A stretch of 64,000 nt of DNA from Coriobacteriaceae bacterium AF45-21. GTDB taxonomy: Bacteria > Actinomycetota > Coriobacteriia > Coriobacteriales > Coriobacteriaceae. Each line of letters starts with the position of its first letter. Position 1 is the first letter of the stretch. Under the pieces are notes generated by a model, which saw nothing but the letters and a program-made list of their open reading frames with translations, searched no databases and was not told where the DNA came from. Made by a program: the position numbers and the translations under genes. The stretch is from NCBI GenBank assembly GCA_027682925.1, contig JAQCYU010000003.1, positions 62,001 to 126,000 on the forward strand, written 5' to 3'. Shown here in pieces: positions 29,646 to 39,902 of this stretch.

Positions 29646-30859
29646 ATGGGCGTCACGCCGCCTCCCTGGACGGGTCCGGCGGTGGGCCTGATGGACCTCG
29701 ATGCGTTTTTTGCGAGCGTGGAGATGCTCGATCATCCCGAATGGCGCGGAAAGCCGCTCATCGTGGGCGGAGACGCCGATTCCCGCGGCGTTGTGTCCAC
29801 CTGTTCTTACGAGGCACGTCGCTTTGGCGTGCACTCCGCCATGCCCTCAGCCGAGGCACGGCGCTTGTGCCCGCAAGCCATTTGGACGCACGGGCACTTT
29901 GATCGCTATCGCGAGGTGAGCGCGCAGGTCATGGCGATTCTTGCCGAGGAGACGCCGCGCGTTGAGCGCGTATCGATCGACGAAGCCTTTATCGATATCA
30001 CACCGGGTCGCTTTGCGCCCGAGGACCCGCTGCTGGTTGCACGGCGTATAAGCGACCGCGTGGCAGCGCTGGGAGTGACGTGCTCCATTGGCGTAGGCTG
30101 CAACAAGACGGTCGCAAAGATCGCAAGCGAGCGGGATAAGCCGTTTGGGCTGACCATCGTGCGCCCCGGAACCGAGCAGCGCTTTTTGGCCGCGCTGCCG
30201 GTATCTGCCATGAGCGGCATCGGGCGCTCGGCCGAGGAGCGACTGCGCCGCATGCGCATCTACACGCTCGGCGAGCTATCACGTGCACCGGAATCCACCT
30301 TGGCCTCTATTTTTGGCGTCAACGGCGAACGCATGCGCCAGCGTGCGCTGGGACTCGAAATCTCCGAAGTCACGAGTCTCGATGAAGGGCGCGAGGTCAA
30401 GTCGGTCAGCAATGAACGCACCTTTGCGAAAGATTTGACTGAGCGCGGGGACATCGAGCGGCGATTGCGCTGCTGGGTGAGTCGGTTGGACGCCGCCTGC
30501 GCCGTCAGGGACTGACGGGCGGCACGGTAACGCTCAAGCTCAAGTATTCGTATGGAAGCGGGCGTACGGCACAGCGCCGGCTGCCTCATCCGACCGACGA
30601 TGAGAACATCTTCGTGGCCGTGGCGCTCGAGCTACTCGACAACATCTGGCAGGAAGGCATGCATGTTCGCTTAGCAGGCATCGGTATGAGCGACTTCGAC
30701 CACCAAGGCGGCATCCAGACCGACCTGTTCTGCGAAGTCGACGACCGCGGAGCCCAATCGAGCGACCGTCGCGACCTCTCCGTCGCGATCGATGCCGTCC
30801 GAGACAAGTTCGGCGACACCGCCCTATCCTTCGGCCGCCAATCCCGCTTCAGCGATTAA
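29646..30859 (+). CDS. dinB: DNA polymerase IV, Y family (frame broken once)
   Basis: Error-prone translesion polymerase. Palm motifs are MDLDAFFASVE and SIDEAFIDIT; fingers and thumb show RFGVHSAMPSAEA and GVGCNKTVAKIASERDKP; the little-finger domain follows. One G is missing near 30458 (GAGGCGGCG written GAGCGGCG), giving an early stop at 30515. In the next frame the protein resumes (LKLKYSYGSGRTAQRRL) and ends at 30859. An in-frame ATG at 29607 lies only six bases after a TATACT -10 (29595-29600), so I prefer the ATG at 29646, which has TGAGG upstream. Confidence 0.92.
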
Positions 30860-30880
30860 CCGCCTTTGAGCAAAAAGAAA

Positions 30881-30914
30881 GCCGGGCAGGTACGGAAAAC
30901 CGCAACTGCCCGGC
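30881..30914 (-). terminator. Intrinsic terminator for rsfS (convergent with dinB)
   Basis: A perfect 9-bp stem GCCGGGCAG / CTGCCCGGC, followed on the minus strand by TTTCTTTTT. It lies between the convergent genes dinB and rsfS. Confidence 0.8.
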
Positions 30915-30926
30915 AAAATGCGCGAG

Positions 30927-30958
30927 GCTAACTAAAAGCCCCGTATCAAATGAGCCAC
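30927..30958. repeat. Third copy of the small dispersed repeat, at the rsfS stop
   Basis: Contains CTAAAAGCCCCGTATCAAAT, matching the unit at 22853-22882 apart from a two-base gap and a few changes. It ends exactly at the rsfS stop codon. Confidence 0.55.
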
Positions 30959-31413
30959 TAGAGGAGGTCGAGGGGGAGCTGGGGGGCGTCACCCCAGAGC
31001 TTTTCTAGACGGTAGAAGTCGCGGGCTTCGGGAGTGAAGACGTGAACGACGACCGAGCCGTAGTCCATGAGCATCCAGATCTTCTGCTCGCGGCCCTCGA
31101 TGGAGAACGGATGCTCACCGCAAGCCTCGGCGACCTTCTCCTCGATCTCGTCGACAATCGAATCGACCTGGCGGTTGTTGGTACCGGTGGCAAGCACAAA
31201 GTAGTCGCACACGTCGGAAAGCTCGGTCAGGTTGAGCACCTGCACGTCCTCGCCCTTCTTGTCGTAGGCGGCCTGCGCGGCGGCGCGGGCGACATCCTCG
31301 GCGGCGACACCGCTCGCGGACAGCGAGGCGGCGGTGCGGTCGGACGTGGCAACGAAACTCTTGTGCTCCACACCTTCAAGAATCTGCTCGTCAGTCATGG
31401 TCTCGTCGGCCAT
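30958..31413 (-). CDS. rsfS: Ribosomal silencing factor RsfS
   Basis: Binds L14 and blocks subunit joining when nutrients are scarce. The conserved domain is in the C-terminal two-thirds: DVQVLNLTELSDVCDYFVLATGTNNRQV, then MLMDYGSVVVHVFTPEARDFYRLEKLWGDA, given here in parts. The N-terminal 50 residues are a variable Ala-rich extension. The ATG at 31413 has AAAGAGG upstream; the frame to 31434 has none. Last gene of the rplU-rsfS unit. Confidence 0.93.
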   Translation of the reverse strand: MADETMTDEQILEGVEHKSFVATSDRTAASLSASGVAAEDVARAAAQAAYDKKGEDVQVLNLTELSDVCDYFVLATGTNNRQVDSIVDEIEEKVAEACGEHPFSIEGREQKIWMLMDYGSVVVHVFTPEARDFYRLEKLWGDAPQLPLDLL

Positions 31414-31441
31414 GGAATACCTCTTTCTAGACACACCCGAG

Positions 31442-32062
31442 CTAGCGCAGCTGGGCGTAATGGTTGTAAATCGTAATAGCCGTGGGATAAAGATAGCGCC
31501 CGGACTGGATCACATAGACCAGACCCTGCGCAAAACAGGAGAAGAACAACTCGTCGAGCGAGGACTTCCCCACCATCTTGCGCAGCGCATGGGCATAGTC
31601 GCCGTGGCGGTTGGGCTCGATGGCATCTGCCACAAAGACCACCATATCGAGCGGCGTCATGTCGCAGGCACCCACGGTGTGACGGTCGACAGCCTGGAAA
31701 ACGGCCGGTGACAGCTCGGGAAAAAGCTGCGGAAGCTCATAGGCGGCAACAGGGCCATGCAAAAGCGGCGTCGCGGCGGAAGGAGAGCCGACAACCTTGA
31801 TGCCATAGTGAAGCGCGCGGGCCACGAGCTCATCATCGGAAAGCACCTTGTCCCAGTCGTGAATTAAGCCGGCGGCAGCGGCATCAAAGCGGTCAACGCC
31901 GTAGACCTCGGCCAGATGAAGTGCGGTCTCGGCAACACCCAGCGAATGCACATAGCGCTTGCGCTTATCTTTCATGCGAACATCGAGCAGCTCTTGAATG
32001 CGCTTGAGCAGCGCGCGCTCATCGCCCTCAAACTGATCCTCTACCGACAACGTAGCCCCCAT
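31442..32062 (-). CDS. yqeK: YqeK-type HD-domain Ap4A hydrolase
   Basis: HD-superfamily phosphohydrolase; characterised YqeK enzymes split diadenosine tetraphosphate symmetrically. Metal ligands are seen in RYVHSLGVAETA (first His), GLIHDWDK (HD pair) and HTVGACDMTPLDMVVFVADAIEPNR. About 206 residues. The ATG overlaps the nadD stop (TGATG). The nadD-yqeK-rsfS order is widely conserved. Confidence 0.9.
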   Translation of the reverse strand: MGATLSVEDQFEGDERALLKRIQELLDVRMKDKRKRYVHSLGVAETALHLAEVYGVDRFDAAAAGLIHDWDKVLSDDELVARALHYGIKVVGSPSAATPLLHGPVAAYELPQLFPELSPAVFQAVDRHTVGACDMTPLDMVVFVADAIEPNRHGDYAHALRKMVGKSSLDELFFSCFAQGLVYVIQSGRYLYPTAITIYNHYAQLR

Positions 32063-32715
32063 CACTCAAAATCTTCTTGACCCAGATCGACATACAAACT
32101 GCGCTTGCGAATGTAGCCGAGCACAGACTCGCTCGTAAGATAGCGCACGCTCATGCCGCGGGCAACTCGCTTACGAATGTTCGTCGAGCTGATCGCCAGC
32201 GCCGGAATCTGAATATAGCGCACGTCGAACGGCAGCCCCGACTCTTTGATTCGGGCACGCGCCGTATCGATATCAAAGCCCGGTCGCGTCGCCGCAATAA
32301 AGGTAGCAAGCTCAGCAATTCGTTCGGCATCATGCCAGGTCACAATATCGATAATCGCATCGGCGCCCGTAATAAAGTAGAGCTTTACCTGTGGCGGGTA
32401 AAAGTCGCGAAGGGCATGAAGCGTATCGGCCGTATAGGTTACGCCCGGACGGTCAATCTCGAACCGGCTCGCCAAAAAGGCCGGGTTCGCGGCGGTGGCG
32501 AGGACCGTCATGGCATAACGGTCCTCGGCAGGCGTCACCGGCTTGTCAAGCTTAAAGGCGGGAGAGCCCGCCGGCATAAAGAGCACAGCGTCCAAGTCGA
32601 GCGACTCGCGCGCCTGCTCGGCAGTCACCAGGTGCCCGTAATGAATCGGGTCGAATGTGCCGCCCATAATGCCAAGCCGAAACTCTTTGCCCTCTTTTAT
32701 GGGCAGCTCGGGCAA
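32062..32715 (-). CDS. nadD: Nicotinate-nucleotide adenylyltransferase
   Basis: Adenylates nicotinate mononucleotide in NAD synthesis. The nucleotidyltransferase motif GIMGGTFDPIHYGHL and the C-terminal ISSTNIRKRVARG (ATP site) are complete. 217 residues. The start is TTG at 32715; an ATG at 32738 is out of frame. It follows obgE by 26 bases and overlaps yqeK. Confidence 0.93.
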   Translation of the reverse strand: MPELPIKEGKEFRLGIMGGTFDPIHYGHLVTAEQARESLDLDAVLFMPAGSPAFKLDKPVTPAEDRYAMTVLATAANPAFLASRFEIDRPGVTYTADTLHALRDFYPPQVKLYFITGADAIIDIVTWHDAERIAELATFIAATRPGFDIDTARARIKESGLPFDVRYIQIPALAISSTNIRKRVARGMSVRYLTSESVLGYIRKRSLYVDLGQEDFE

Positions 32716-32741
32716 CCGATTCCACCGCGCAGCGACATGGC

Positions 32742-34219
<1,478 letters not shown>

Positions 34220-34291
34220 CTACAAAAAGAGGGAGACCCTTGAATCCTAAAACTCAAGTGCCTCCCACATATGTGCTCTATGAAGGGTAAA

Positions 34292-34549
34292 TTACGCGTT
34301 CGCGAGCGGGCGTACGCTGACCCTGTGCTTGATACCCTTGTGGAACTCAACGGTACCGTCGACCAGCGCGAACAGCGTGTCGTCCTTGCCACGGCCAACG
34401 TTCTCACCCGGGTGGATGTGCGTGCCGTGCTGACGGACGAGAATCGTGCCCGTGGTTACCGTCTGGCCGGCATAGCGCTTCGTGCCAAGGCGCTGACCGC
34501 GGGAGTCACGGCCATTACGGGAGGAACCGAGTCCTTTTTTGTGTGCCAT
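34292..34549 (-). CDS. rpmA: 50S ribosomal protein L27
   Basis: 85 residues beginning [19 protein letters not shown], the standard N-terminus near the peptidyl transferase centre. There is no cleavable N-terminal extension of the kind seen in many Firmicutes. Core: [23 protein letters not shown]. It lies between rplU and obgE. Confidence 0.97.
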   Translation of the reverse strand: MAHKKGLGSSRNGRDSRGQRLGTKRYAGQTVTTGTILVRQHGTHIHPGENVGRGKDDTLFALVDGTVEFHKGIKHRVSVRPLANA

Positions 34550-34582
34550 TGTGTATACCTACTCTTTCGTTACGAGTGTAAT

Positions 34583-34957
34583 CTACTCGGCGACGGGAGC
34601 CTCGGCAACAGCCTCGGCCTCTGCCTTGACAGCCTTCTTGGCGCGGGACGTAGCCTGGACCTTCACGATCTTCAGCTTGGTGAGCTGCTGACGGTGACCC
34701 TTCAGACGACGATAGCGCTTACGCTTGTGGAACTTGAAGACCAGCTGCTTCTCGCGCTTGAACTGCTCAACGATCTGAGCGGTAACCTTGGCCTTAGCCA
34801 GCTTGTCGGGATCGGTGACGATCTTCTTACCATCGTTGAGGAAGATGACCGGCAGGGTGACCTTGTCGCCCTCATTGCCCTCGATCTTCTCGACGGTGAT
34901 GACATCGTCGGTGGCGACCTTGTACTGCTTGCCGCCCGTGTTAACGATTGCGTACAT
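34583..34957 (-). CDS. rplU: 50S ribosomal protein L21 with C-terminal extension
   Basis: L21 core MYAIVNTGGKQYKVATDDV, KHKRKRYRRLKGHRQQ-like (FKFHKRKRYRRLKGHRQQ) and TKLKI. The usual protein ends near residue 103; here about 20 more residues rich in Ala, Glu and Lys follow. The ATG at 34957 has GAAGGG upstream; the longer frame lacks a site. First gene of rplU-rpmA-obgE-nadD-yqeK-rsfS. Confidence 0.96.
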   Translation of the reverse strand: MYAIVNTGGKQYKVATDDVITVEKIEGNEGDKVTLPVIFLNDGKKIVTDPDKLAKAKVTAQIVEQFKREKQLVFKFHKRKRYRRLKGHRQQLTKLKIVKVQATSRAKKAVKAEAEAVAEAPVAE

Positions 34958-34999
34958 GTTTACTTGCCCTTCATGCATCAGTTAGTGCAACAGCCGAAT

Positions 35000-35028
35000 A
35001 TAGTAGCAGGCGAAAATACCCCCGTCAA
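35000..35028 (-). promoter_or_regulatory. Promoter of the rplU operon
   Basis: Minus-strand TTGACG and TACTAT are 17 bases apart. The -35 overlaps the stop of the upstream DUF2344 gene. The leader is about 35-40 bases. Confidence 0.75.
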
Positions 35029-35837
35029 CGAGTATGTGGAGCAAATCCACAAGTTCGCACAGGTATGGGGCTGACGAGTCGGCCCTCGTCGTCCTCGCAT
35101 GCTTGATTCTGACGCTCGACATCGTAGGAGCAGATGGTCACGAGGTCTTGCATACCGGTGGAAACAATAGGTGCATCCACGCCCGGGGTCAAGCCCTGCA
35201 ACAAAACATCAGCAGCGGAAAGCAAAATTTCCGGACGCATGGAGCCCTCGTTGTCGGCATGGGTGTCGAGCATGAGCACCAGATGGTCCGGACGCTCCCC
35301 AGCCGTGAGCTCATAGCCCACGAGCGTGTGATCCAAATCCAAGCGCTTGCTCTTTTTGCCGCGCGCGTAGTCGATGCCATGGTCGGCGCGCAGCGTGTCG
35401 ATCGCACGACGCACCTCGTCGGCGCTTACGGGCGCCTCGGGATCCAAGTGCAGGTCGATGCGATACGACAGACGCGTGAGCTGCGCCGTCAACGCCGGCG
35501 TGCGCACGTCGATATACGCCGCCTCGATGGGCGCCAGATCGGCCGGTGACGCCGCAGCCAGGCGCCCAAACGCCTCGTCGAGCGCCACGAACTCGGTCAT
35601 AAACAGGTCATACCACTCGCAGGTCGACGACGTACCCACCGGTAGCGCCGAAGAGAAGCCCACGCGCATGTGCGGAGAGAAGCCCTGCGTGACGGCATAG
35701 GGAAGTCCCGCACGGCGCACGATGCGCTCAATGGTATGGATTACTTCGAGATGGCCCAGGTACTTAAGGCGATCGCGTTTGCCATAGCGAACACGAAGCC
35801 TAAAGAGCGTGGGGTTGTCGGTCAGGCACTCACTCAT
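35025..35837 (-). CDS. DUF2344 protein (TIGR03936 family), radical SAM partner
   Basis: 270 residues. The N-terminus RLRVRYGKRDRLKYLGHLEVIHTIERIVRR and GFSPHMRVGFSSALPVG mark the DUF2344 family, often encoded beside, or fused to, the TIGR03960 radical SAM protein. Here the ATG overlaps the radical SAM stop (ATGA), so the two are translated together. The family's biochemical role is unknown. It ends just before the rplU promoter; in many bacteria an RNase E/G gene sits at this spot, and it is absent here. Confidence 0.85.
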   Translation of the reverse strand: MSECLTDNPTLFRLRVRYGKRDRLKYLGHLEVIHTIERIVRRAGLPYAVTQGFSPHMRVGFSSALPVGTSSTCEWYDLFMTEFVALDEAFGRLAAASPADLAPIEAAYIDVRTPALTAQLTRLSYRIDLHLDPEAPVSADEVRRAIDTLRADHGIDYARGKKSKRLDLDHTLVGYELTAGERPDHLVLMLDTHADNEGSMRPEILLSAADVLLQGLTPGVDAPIVSTGMQDLVTICSYDVERQNQACEDDEGRLVSPIPVRTCGFAPHTR

Positions 35838-37708
35838 GCGCGATCACCCATCAATACATTCTTGACGTGGAGCGTGGGGCAGATTCCGCAGCCGGTGCAC
35901 GACGTGCGGGTGCAGTCGGGAGTCGTGACACCCTCGAGCGAGCGACGGTACTCGCGCTCGAGGAAGCCACGCGTGCAGCCGGGGCTCACATGCTCCCACG
36001 GCAGGCGCCAGTCCAACTCGTAGGCAGGTGCACGAGCTCATTGAGGTCGATGCCGTTTTTGGCAGCAGCCTCCTTCCAGTTATCGAGCGAGAAATGCTCT
36101 ACCCAGGCGTCAAAGCGAGAGCCCGAGCGCCAAGCGTCGATGATGACGGGCGTCATGTCACGACCGGCGCGGGACAGCGCGGCCTCGATGAGCGAGGTCT
36201 CGGCATCGTGGTAATGAACGCGGACGGCACGGTTGCGAACGCTCGTGATGAGCAGCTTCTGGCGACGCTTGACGTCGTCGTAGTCGAGCTGCGGGCACCA
36301 CTGGAACGGCGTGGCAGCCTTGGGGATAAAGACCGAAACCGAGATCGACACCGAGATCGAGCCGCGACGAGCCTTGGGCACCACGGAACGACCGAGCTCC
36401 AGCACGTGATCGGCCAGATTGGCGATGGCCACGATGTCCTCGTCGCGCTCGCCGGGAAGGCCCATCATAAAGTAGAGCTTCATGCGGTTCCAGCCGGCCT
36501 CGAGGCCGCCTTGGCCGCACGGTCCAGGTCCTCCTCGGTCACGTTCTTGTTAATGATGTCGCGCATGCGCTGGCTGCCGGCCTCGGGCGCGAACGTCAGG
36601 CCGCCCTTCTTTTCGCCGGCGACCGACTCGGCCATATCCACGCCAAACGAATCCAAGCGCTGCGACGGAATAGACACGCGAATACCCGTATCTTCCAGGC
36701 GACGGTTGAGCCTGTCAAGCACGTCACGAATGCAGGAGTGGTCGGTCGTGGAGAGCGAGGTCAGCGACACCTCGTCATAGCCGGTCTTTTCCAGACCCTG
36801 AATCACCGACGAGACGATCTGGTCGGCCGAACGCTCACGCACCGGGCGATACGTCATGCCGGCCTGGCAAAAACGACAGCCGCGAGCGCAGCCGCGCAGA
36901 ATCTCGATAGACAGGCGGTCGTGAACCAGCTGCGCATAGGGCACGCACGACTGCGACAGCGGATTCGTGGCGCCGAAATCCTCGACGACGCGTTTGTAGA
37001 CCACGGTCGGCGCATCCTTGCCCTCGCGCGGCACGGTGTAGCCGTGCGGCGAGCAGGGCTCGTCGTGACGAACCTCATAGAGCGACGGCACGTAGTTGCC
37101 GGCAATGGATGCAAGCTGCTCAACAATCTGCGCGCGCGGGACTCCTTCGTCGCGCAGGCGGCGATGCAGCTGGCAGGTCTCGAGCAGCGATTCCTCGCCT
37201 CGCCGATGAGGATGGCATCGAAGAAGGCCGCGTACGGCTCGGGGTTGTACACCGAGGGGCCGCCGGCGATGATGATGGGGTCGTCTTCACCTCGGTCGGC
37301 CGCTAACAGCGGAATGCCAGCGAGATCGAGTGCCTCAAGGAAGTTCGTCACCGCCATCTCGTGCGGCACATGCAGGCCGACGATATCAAACGAAGCGACC
37401 GGCGCTGCACCCTCGAGCGAGAGCAGCGGAATGCCTGCCTCGCGCATAGCGTCACCCATATCGGGCCACGGCACATAGCCACGCTCGCAGGAGATGCCCT
37501 CGGCCTGGTTAAGGATGTTGTAGAGGATGGCGATACCCTGGTTGGGCAGACCAACCTCGTACACATCCGGGTAGATCAGGCAGCAACGGTAGTCGGCATC
37601 GGCCTTGGAAAGCGTGCCCCACTCGTGATCGATATAGCGACTCGGCTTTTCGACTTTGGCGAGCAGCGGCTCAATTAAATGAAAACAGTCTTGATACGGA
37701 ACGCGCAA
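35834..37708 (-). CDS. TIGR03960-family B12-binding-like radical SAM protein (frame broken three times)
   Basis: N-terminal B12-binding-like domain (RCCLIYPDVYEVGLPNQGIAIL, IIIAGGPSVYNPEPYA), then the radical SAM core with the cluster motif RGCARGCRFCQAG (CxxxCxxC), and a C-terminal Cys-rich segment with CTRTSCTGCGICPT. Bases are missing near 37199 (GAGGGCGAG written GAGGCGAG), 36504 (GCCTTCGAG written GCCTCGAG) and 36020. Repaired length is about 626 residues, normal for the family. The start is TTG at 37708. Its substrate is unknown. It is conserved upstream of rplU in many Gram-positive bacteria. Confidence 0.88.
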
Positions 37709-37718
37709 CGGAAAACCC

Positions 37719-38648
37719 CTAAGCAGCGAGATCGGACGCGTCTTGGTAGGACGCCATAGGACGGGTAGCGCCCGCGACCGTGGTCACCAGATCGCGAACG
37801 CGGGAGAACGTGGCAGTGACCACCTCGTTGGCACGGCTGTAGTCGACATCGCGCTCGTAGAGCGAAACGAGCGCACGGCCCATGCCATAGGTGCCCGCGG
37901 CAGCAGTGAGCGCCTTGACGGCAAACCCAATATGCGGCGTCTGCTTGACGAGCGCGCGGGTGACCGCGCGGATCACAAGACCGCCGACAAGCACGCCCGC
38001 GACCTCGTAGCCGCGCTCAGGCTTAATGCCGCGTCCAAAGACGGCAGCGAGCTCAAAGAGCATGCCCACCTGCGCCAGCGCCATAACGGGATAATCGGCG
38101 CCCGGCAAAAACACCAGCGCACCGGTCGCCATATTAGTGAGCGCGCACGAGGTGATGATACGATTGGCCGCCGCGATGCGCATGAAGGCAAAGTTCGCCG
38201 CAAAAGCCGTTTCCTTTTCGGTGCGATCGAGAATCCAGCGGGCAAGCGTCTCGAGCAGATACGTCTTATCGGTTGCCGCTACCACGCCGAGCATGGGCGT
38301 GGACTCCTCGATAAACGGCACCTCCACAGCTGACTCGGCAAGCACGCACACGGGCGCGCCGGCGATCACGAGCTCCTGCACGGCACTCTCCAAGCGGTCG
38401 GAACCGCACGAGAGCACCAGTACCACATCGGTATCGGTCTTTGGAGCAATTCGCTCCTCCCCCAGACGCTCGACGCGCACAATGCCCGAGGTCGTCTGCG
38501 GCACAAAGGCGTCACGCACCGTCTCGGCCAGAAAGCGCGAGGCGGACGAATCCAAATAGACCGAGACGCGCACCGGCGTATCGGAATCCTTCTTAACGGA
38601 CGCGCCCATCTTAAAAGCGCGGGTCAGCTTATCTACGGGAATTTTCAT
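37719..38648 (-). CDS. DUF697-domain membrane-associated protein
   Basis: 309 residues of unknown function. The C-terminal half resembles DUF697: two hydrophobic helices around MATGALVFLPGADYPVMALA, then MLFELAAVFGRGI and VKALTAAAGTYGMGRA. The N-terminal half is an alpha/beta segment with alternating strands (VRVSVYLDSSASRFLA, VVLVLSCGSDRLESAV) that resembles a nucleotide-binding fold but has no P-loop. It lies between rodA and the radical SAM gene in the mre transcription unit. Confidence 0.65.
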   Translation of the reverse strand: MKIPVDKLTRAFKMGASVKKDSDTPVRVSVYLDSSASRFLAETVRDAFVPQTTSGIVRVERLGEERIAPKTDTDVVLVLSCGSDRLESAVQELVIAGAPVCVLAESAVEVPFIEESTPMLGVVAATDKTYLLETLARWILDRTEKETAFAANFAFMRIAAANRIITSCALTNMATGALVFLPGADYPVMALAQVGMLFELAAVFGRGIKPERGYEVAGVLVGGLVIRAVTRALVKQTPHIGFAVKALTAAAGTYGMGRALVSLYERDVDYSRANEVVTATFSRVRDLVTTVAGATRPMASYQDASDLAA

Positions 38649-38666
38649 AGCAAACCCCTCCAGCGG

Positions 38667-39893
38667 TTACGCGGCGCCCGAACGATGCCGCCATATGGAT
38701 TGTACGATACCCACCGTCAGCAGCTGAATCATCATCGAAGACGAACCGAAGCTAATAAACGGTAGCGGAATACCGGTAATCGGCATCATGCCAATGCACA
38801 TGCCGATGTTTTCGAAGGTCTGGAACGCCCACATGCCAACGATGCCCACACACGATAGGCGCAAGAACAGCGACTCACACTTAAAGGCGACGCGAATCGT
38901 CGAAAAGATCAGCAGCACGTAGAGGCATAGGAGCAAAAAGGAACCGCAAAAGCCAAAGGTCTCGGACAGGAAGGCGAAGACGAAGTCAGTGTGGAACTCG
39001 GGCAGAAAGCCGCCGGCCGACTGCGTCGCATGGCCCAAACCCTTACCAAAGAAGCCACCCGAGCCAACGGCGATAAGCGACTGCTGCAGGTTGTAGGCAT
39101 CGTCCGAATCGGCATTATCGGGGTCGATAAAGACCGTCAGGCGGTTCATCTGATACTGCTTGATGAGCACATCGTGGCCGAGCAACGAATCAAAGACCGA
39201 ATCGAGCGCCAGGACGAGGGCTACCAGGCCCACGAGCAGGGCCAGGGTCGACAGCACCCATTCGCGGCGCGCACCGCTCATGCAGATGACGATGGCGCCC
39301 GAGACCAGCACGACCAGGCCCGAGCCCAGGTCGCCCATGGCGACGACGGCCAAAAACGGGATGGACAGCATGCCGCAGAGCTTGACGTAGTCGCGAACGG
39401 TATCGATGCGGCCGTTATACTGCGAGCCAAGCGTGGCAATAAAGAAGATGGTGATGAGCTTGGCAAGCTCGACCGGCTGGAATGTCAAGCCGATACCGGG
39501 AATCTTGATCCAGCCCGTCATGCCCAGACCGCCCGTATAGGACAGACCCGGAATCTTGGGCGAGAAGATCACGATCAGGTCGATGACGAGCAACGCCGTC
39601 GAGAAATTGGAAATACCGCGCAGGTCGGTACGCCAGACCAGCACCGCCAGCAACGCCCCGATACCAATTCCCAGCAGATGGCGTGAGAACGAAGCATCGG
39701 CCTTAAACTGCGAAGCCGACCAAATAATGATGGCACCGTAGGCGACAAGCGCCACTGTAGCCACGAGCACACCGATATGCACCTTTTGACGAAACGTGCC
39801 GCGCGAGGCCGAAAGTTGCTTGTTGACGCGGTCCAGGCTGCTGCGAGAGCCGGTCTTGGTTGAACGGAACAGATCCGCCGGAGAAAAATCCAT
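38667..39893 (-). CDS. rodA: Rod shape-determining SEDS glycosyltransferase RodA
   Basis: Peptidoglycan polymerase of the elongation machinery, with about ten membrane helices. Family motifs are QPVELAKLITIFFIATLG, VAMGDLGSGLVVLVS, NADSDDAYNLQQSLIAVGSGGFFGKG and the C-terminal GMMPITGIPLPFISFGSSS. Its 408 residues include a soluble N-terminal tail of about 35. The ATG is preceded by TAGGAGG at the mrdA stop. Next to mrdA and mreBCD it forms the rod complex. Confidence 0.95.
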   Translation of the reverse strand: MDFSPADLFRSTKTGSRSSLDRVNKQLSASRGTFRQKVHIGVLVATVALVAYGAIIIWSASQFKADASFSRHLLGIGIGALLAVLVWRTDLRGISNFSTALLVIDLIVIFSPKIPGLSYTGGLGMTGWIKIPGIGLTFQPVELAKLITIFFIATLGSQYNGRIDTVRDYVKLCGMLSIPFLAVVAMGDLGSGLVVLVSGAIVICMSGARREWVLSTLALLVGLVALVLALDSVFDSLLGHDVLIKQYQMNRLTVFIDPDNADSDDAYNLQQSLIAVGSGGFFGKGLGHATQSAGGFLPEFHTDFVFAFLSETFGFCGSFLLLCLYVLLIFSTIRVAFKCESLFLRLSCVGIVGMWAFQTFENIGMCIGMMPITGIPLPFISFGSSSMMIQLLTVGIVQSIWRHRSGAA

Positions 39894-39902
39894 CGCAACC
39901 TC

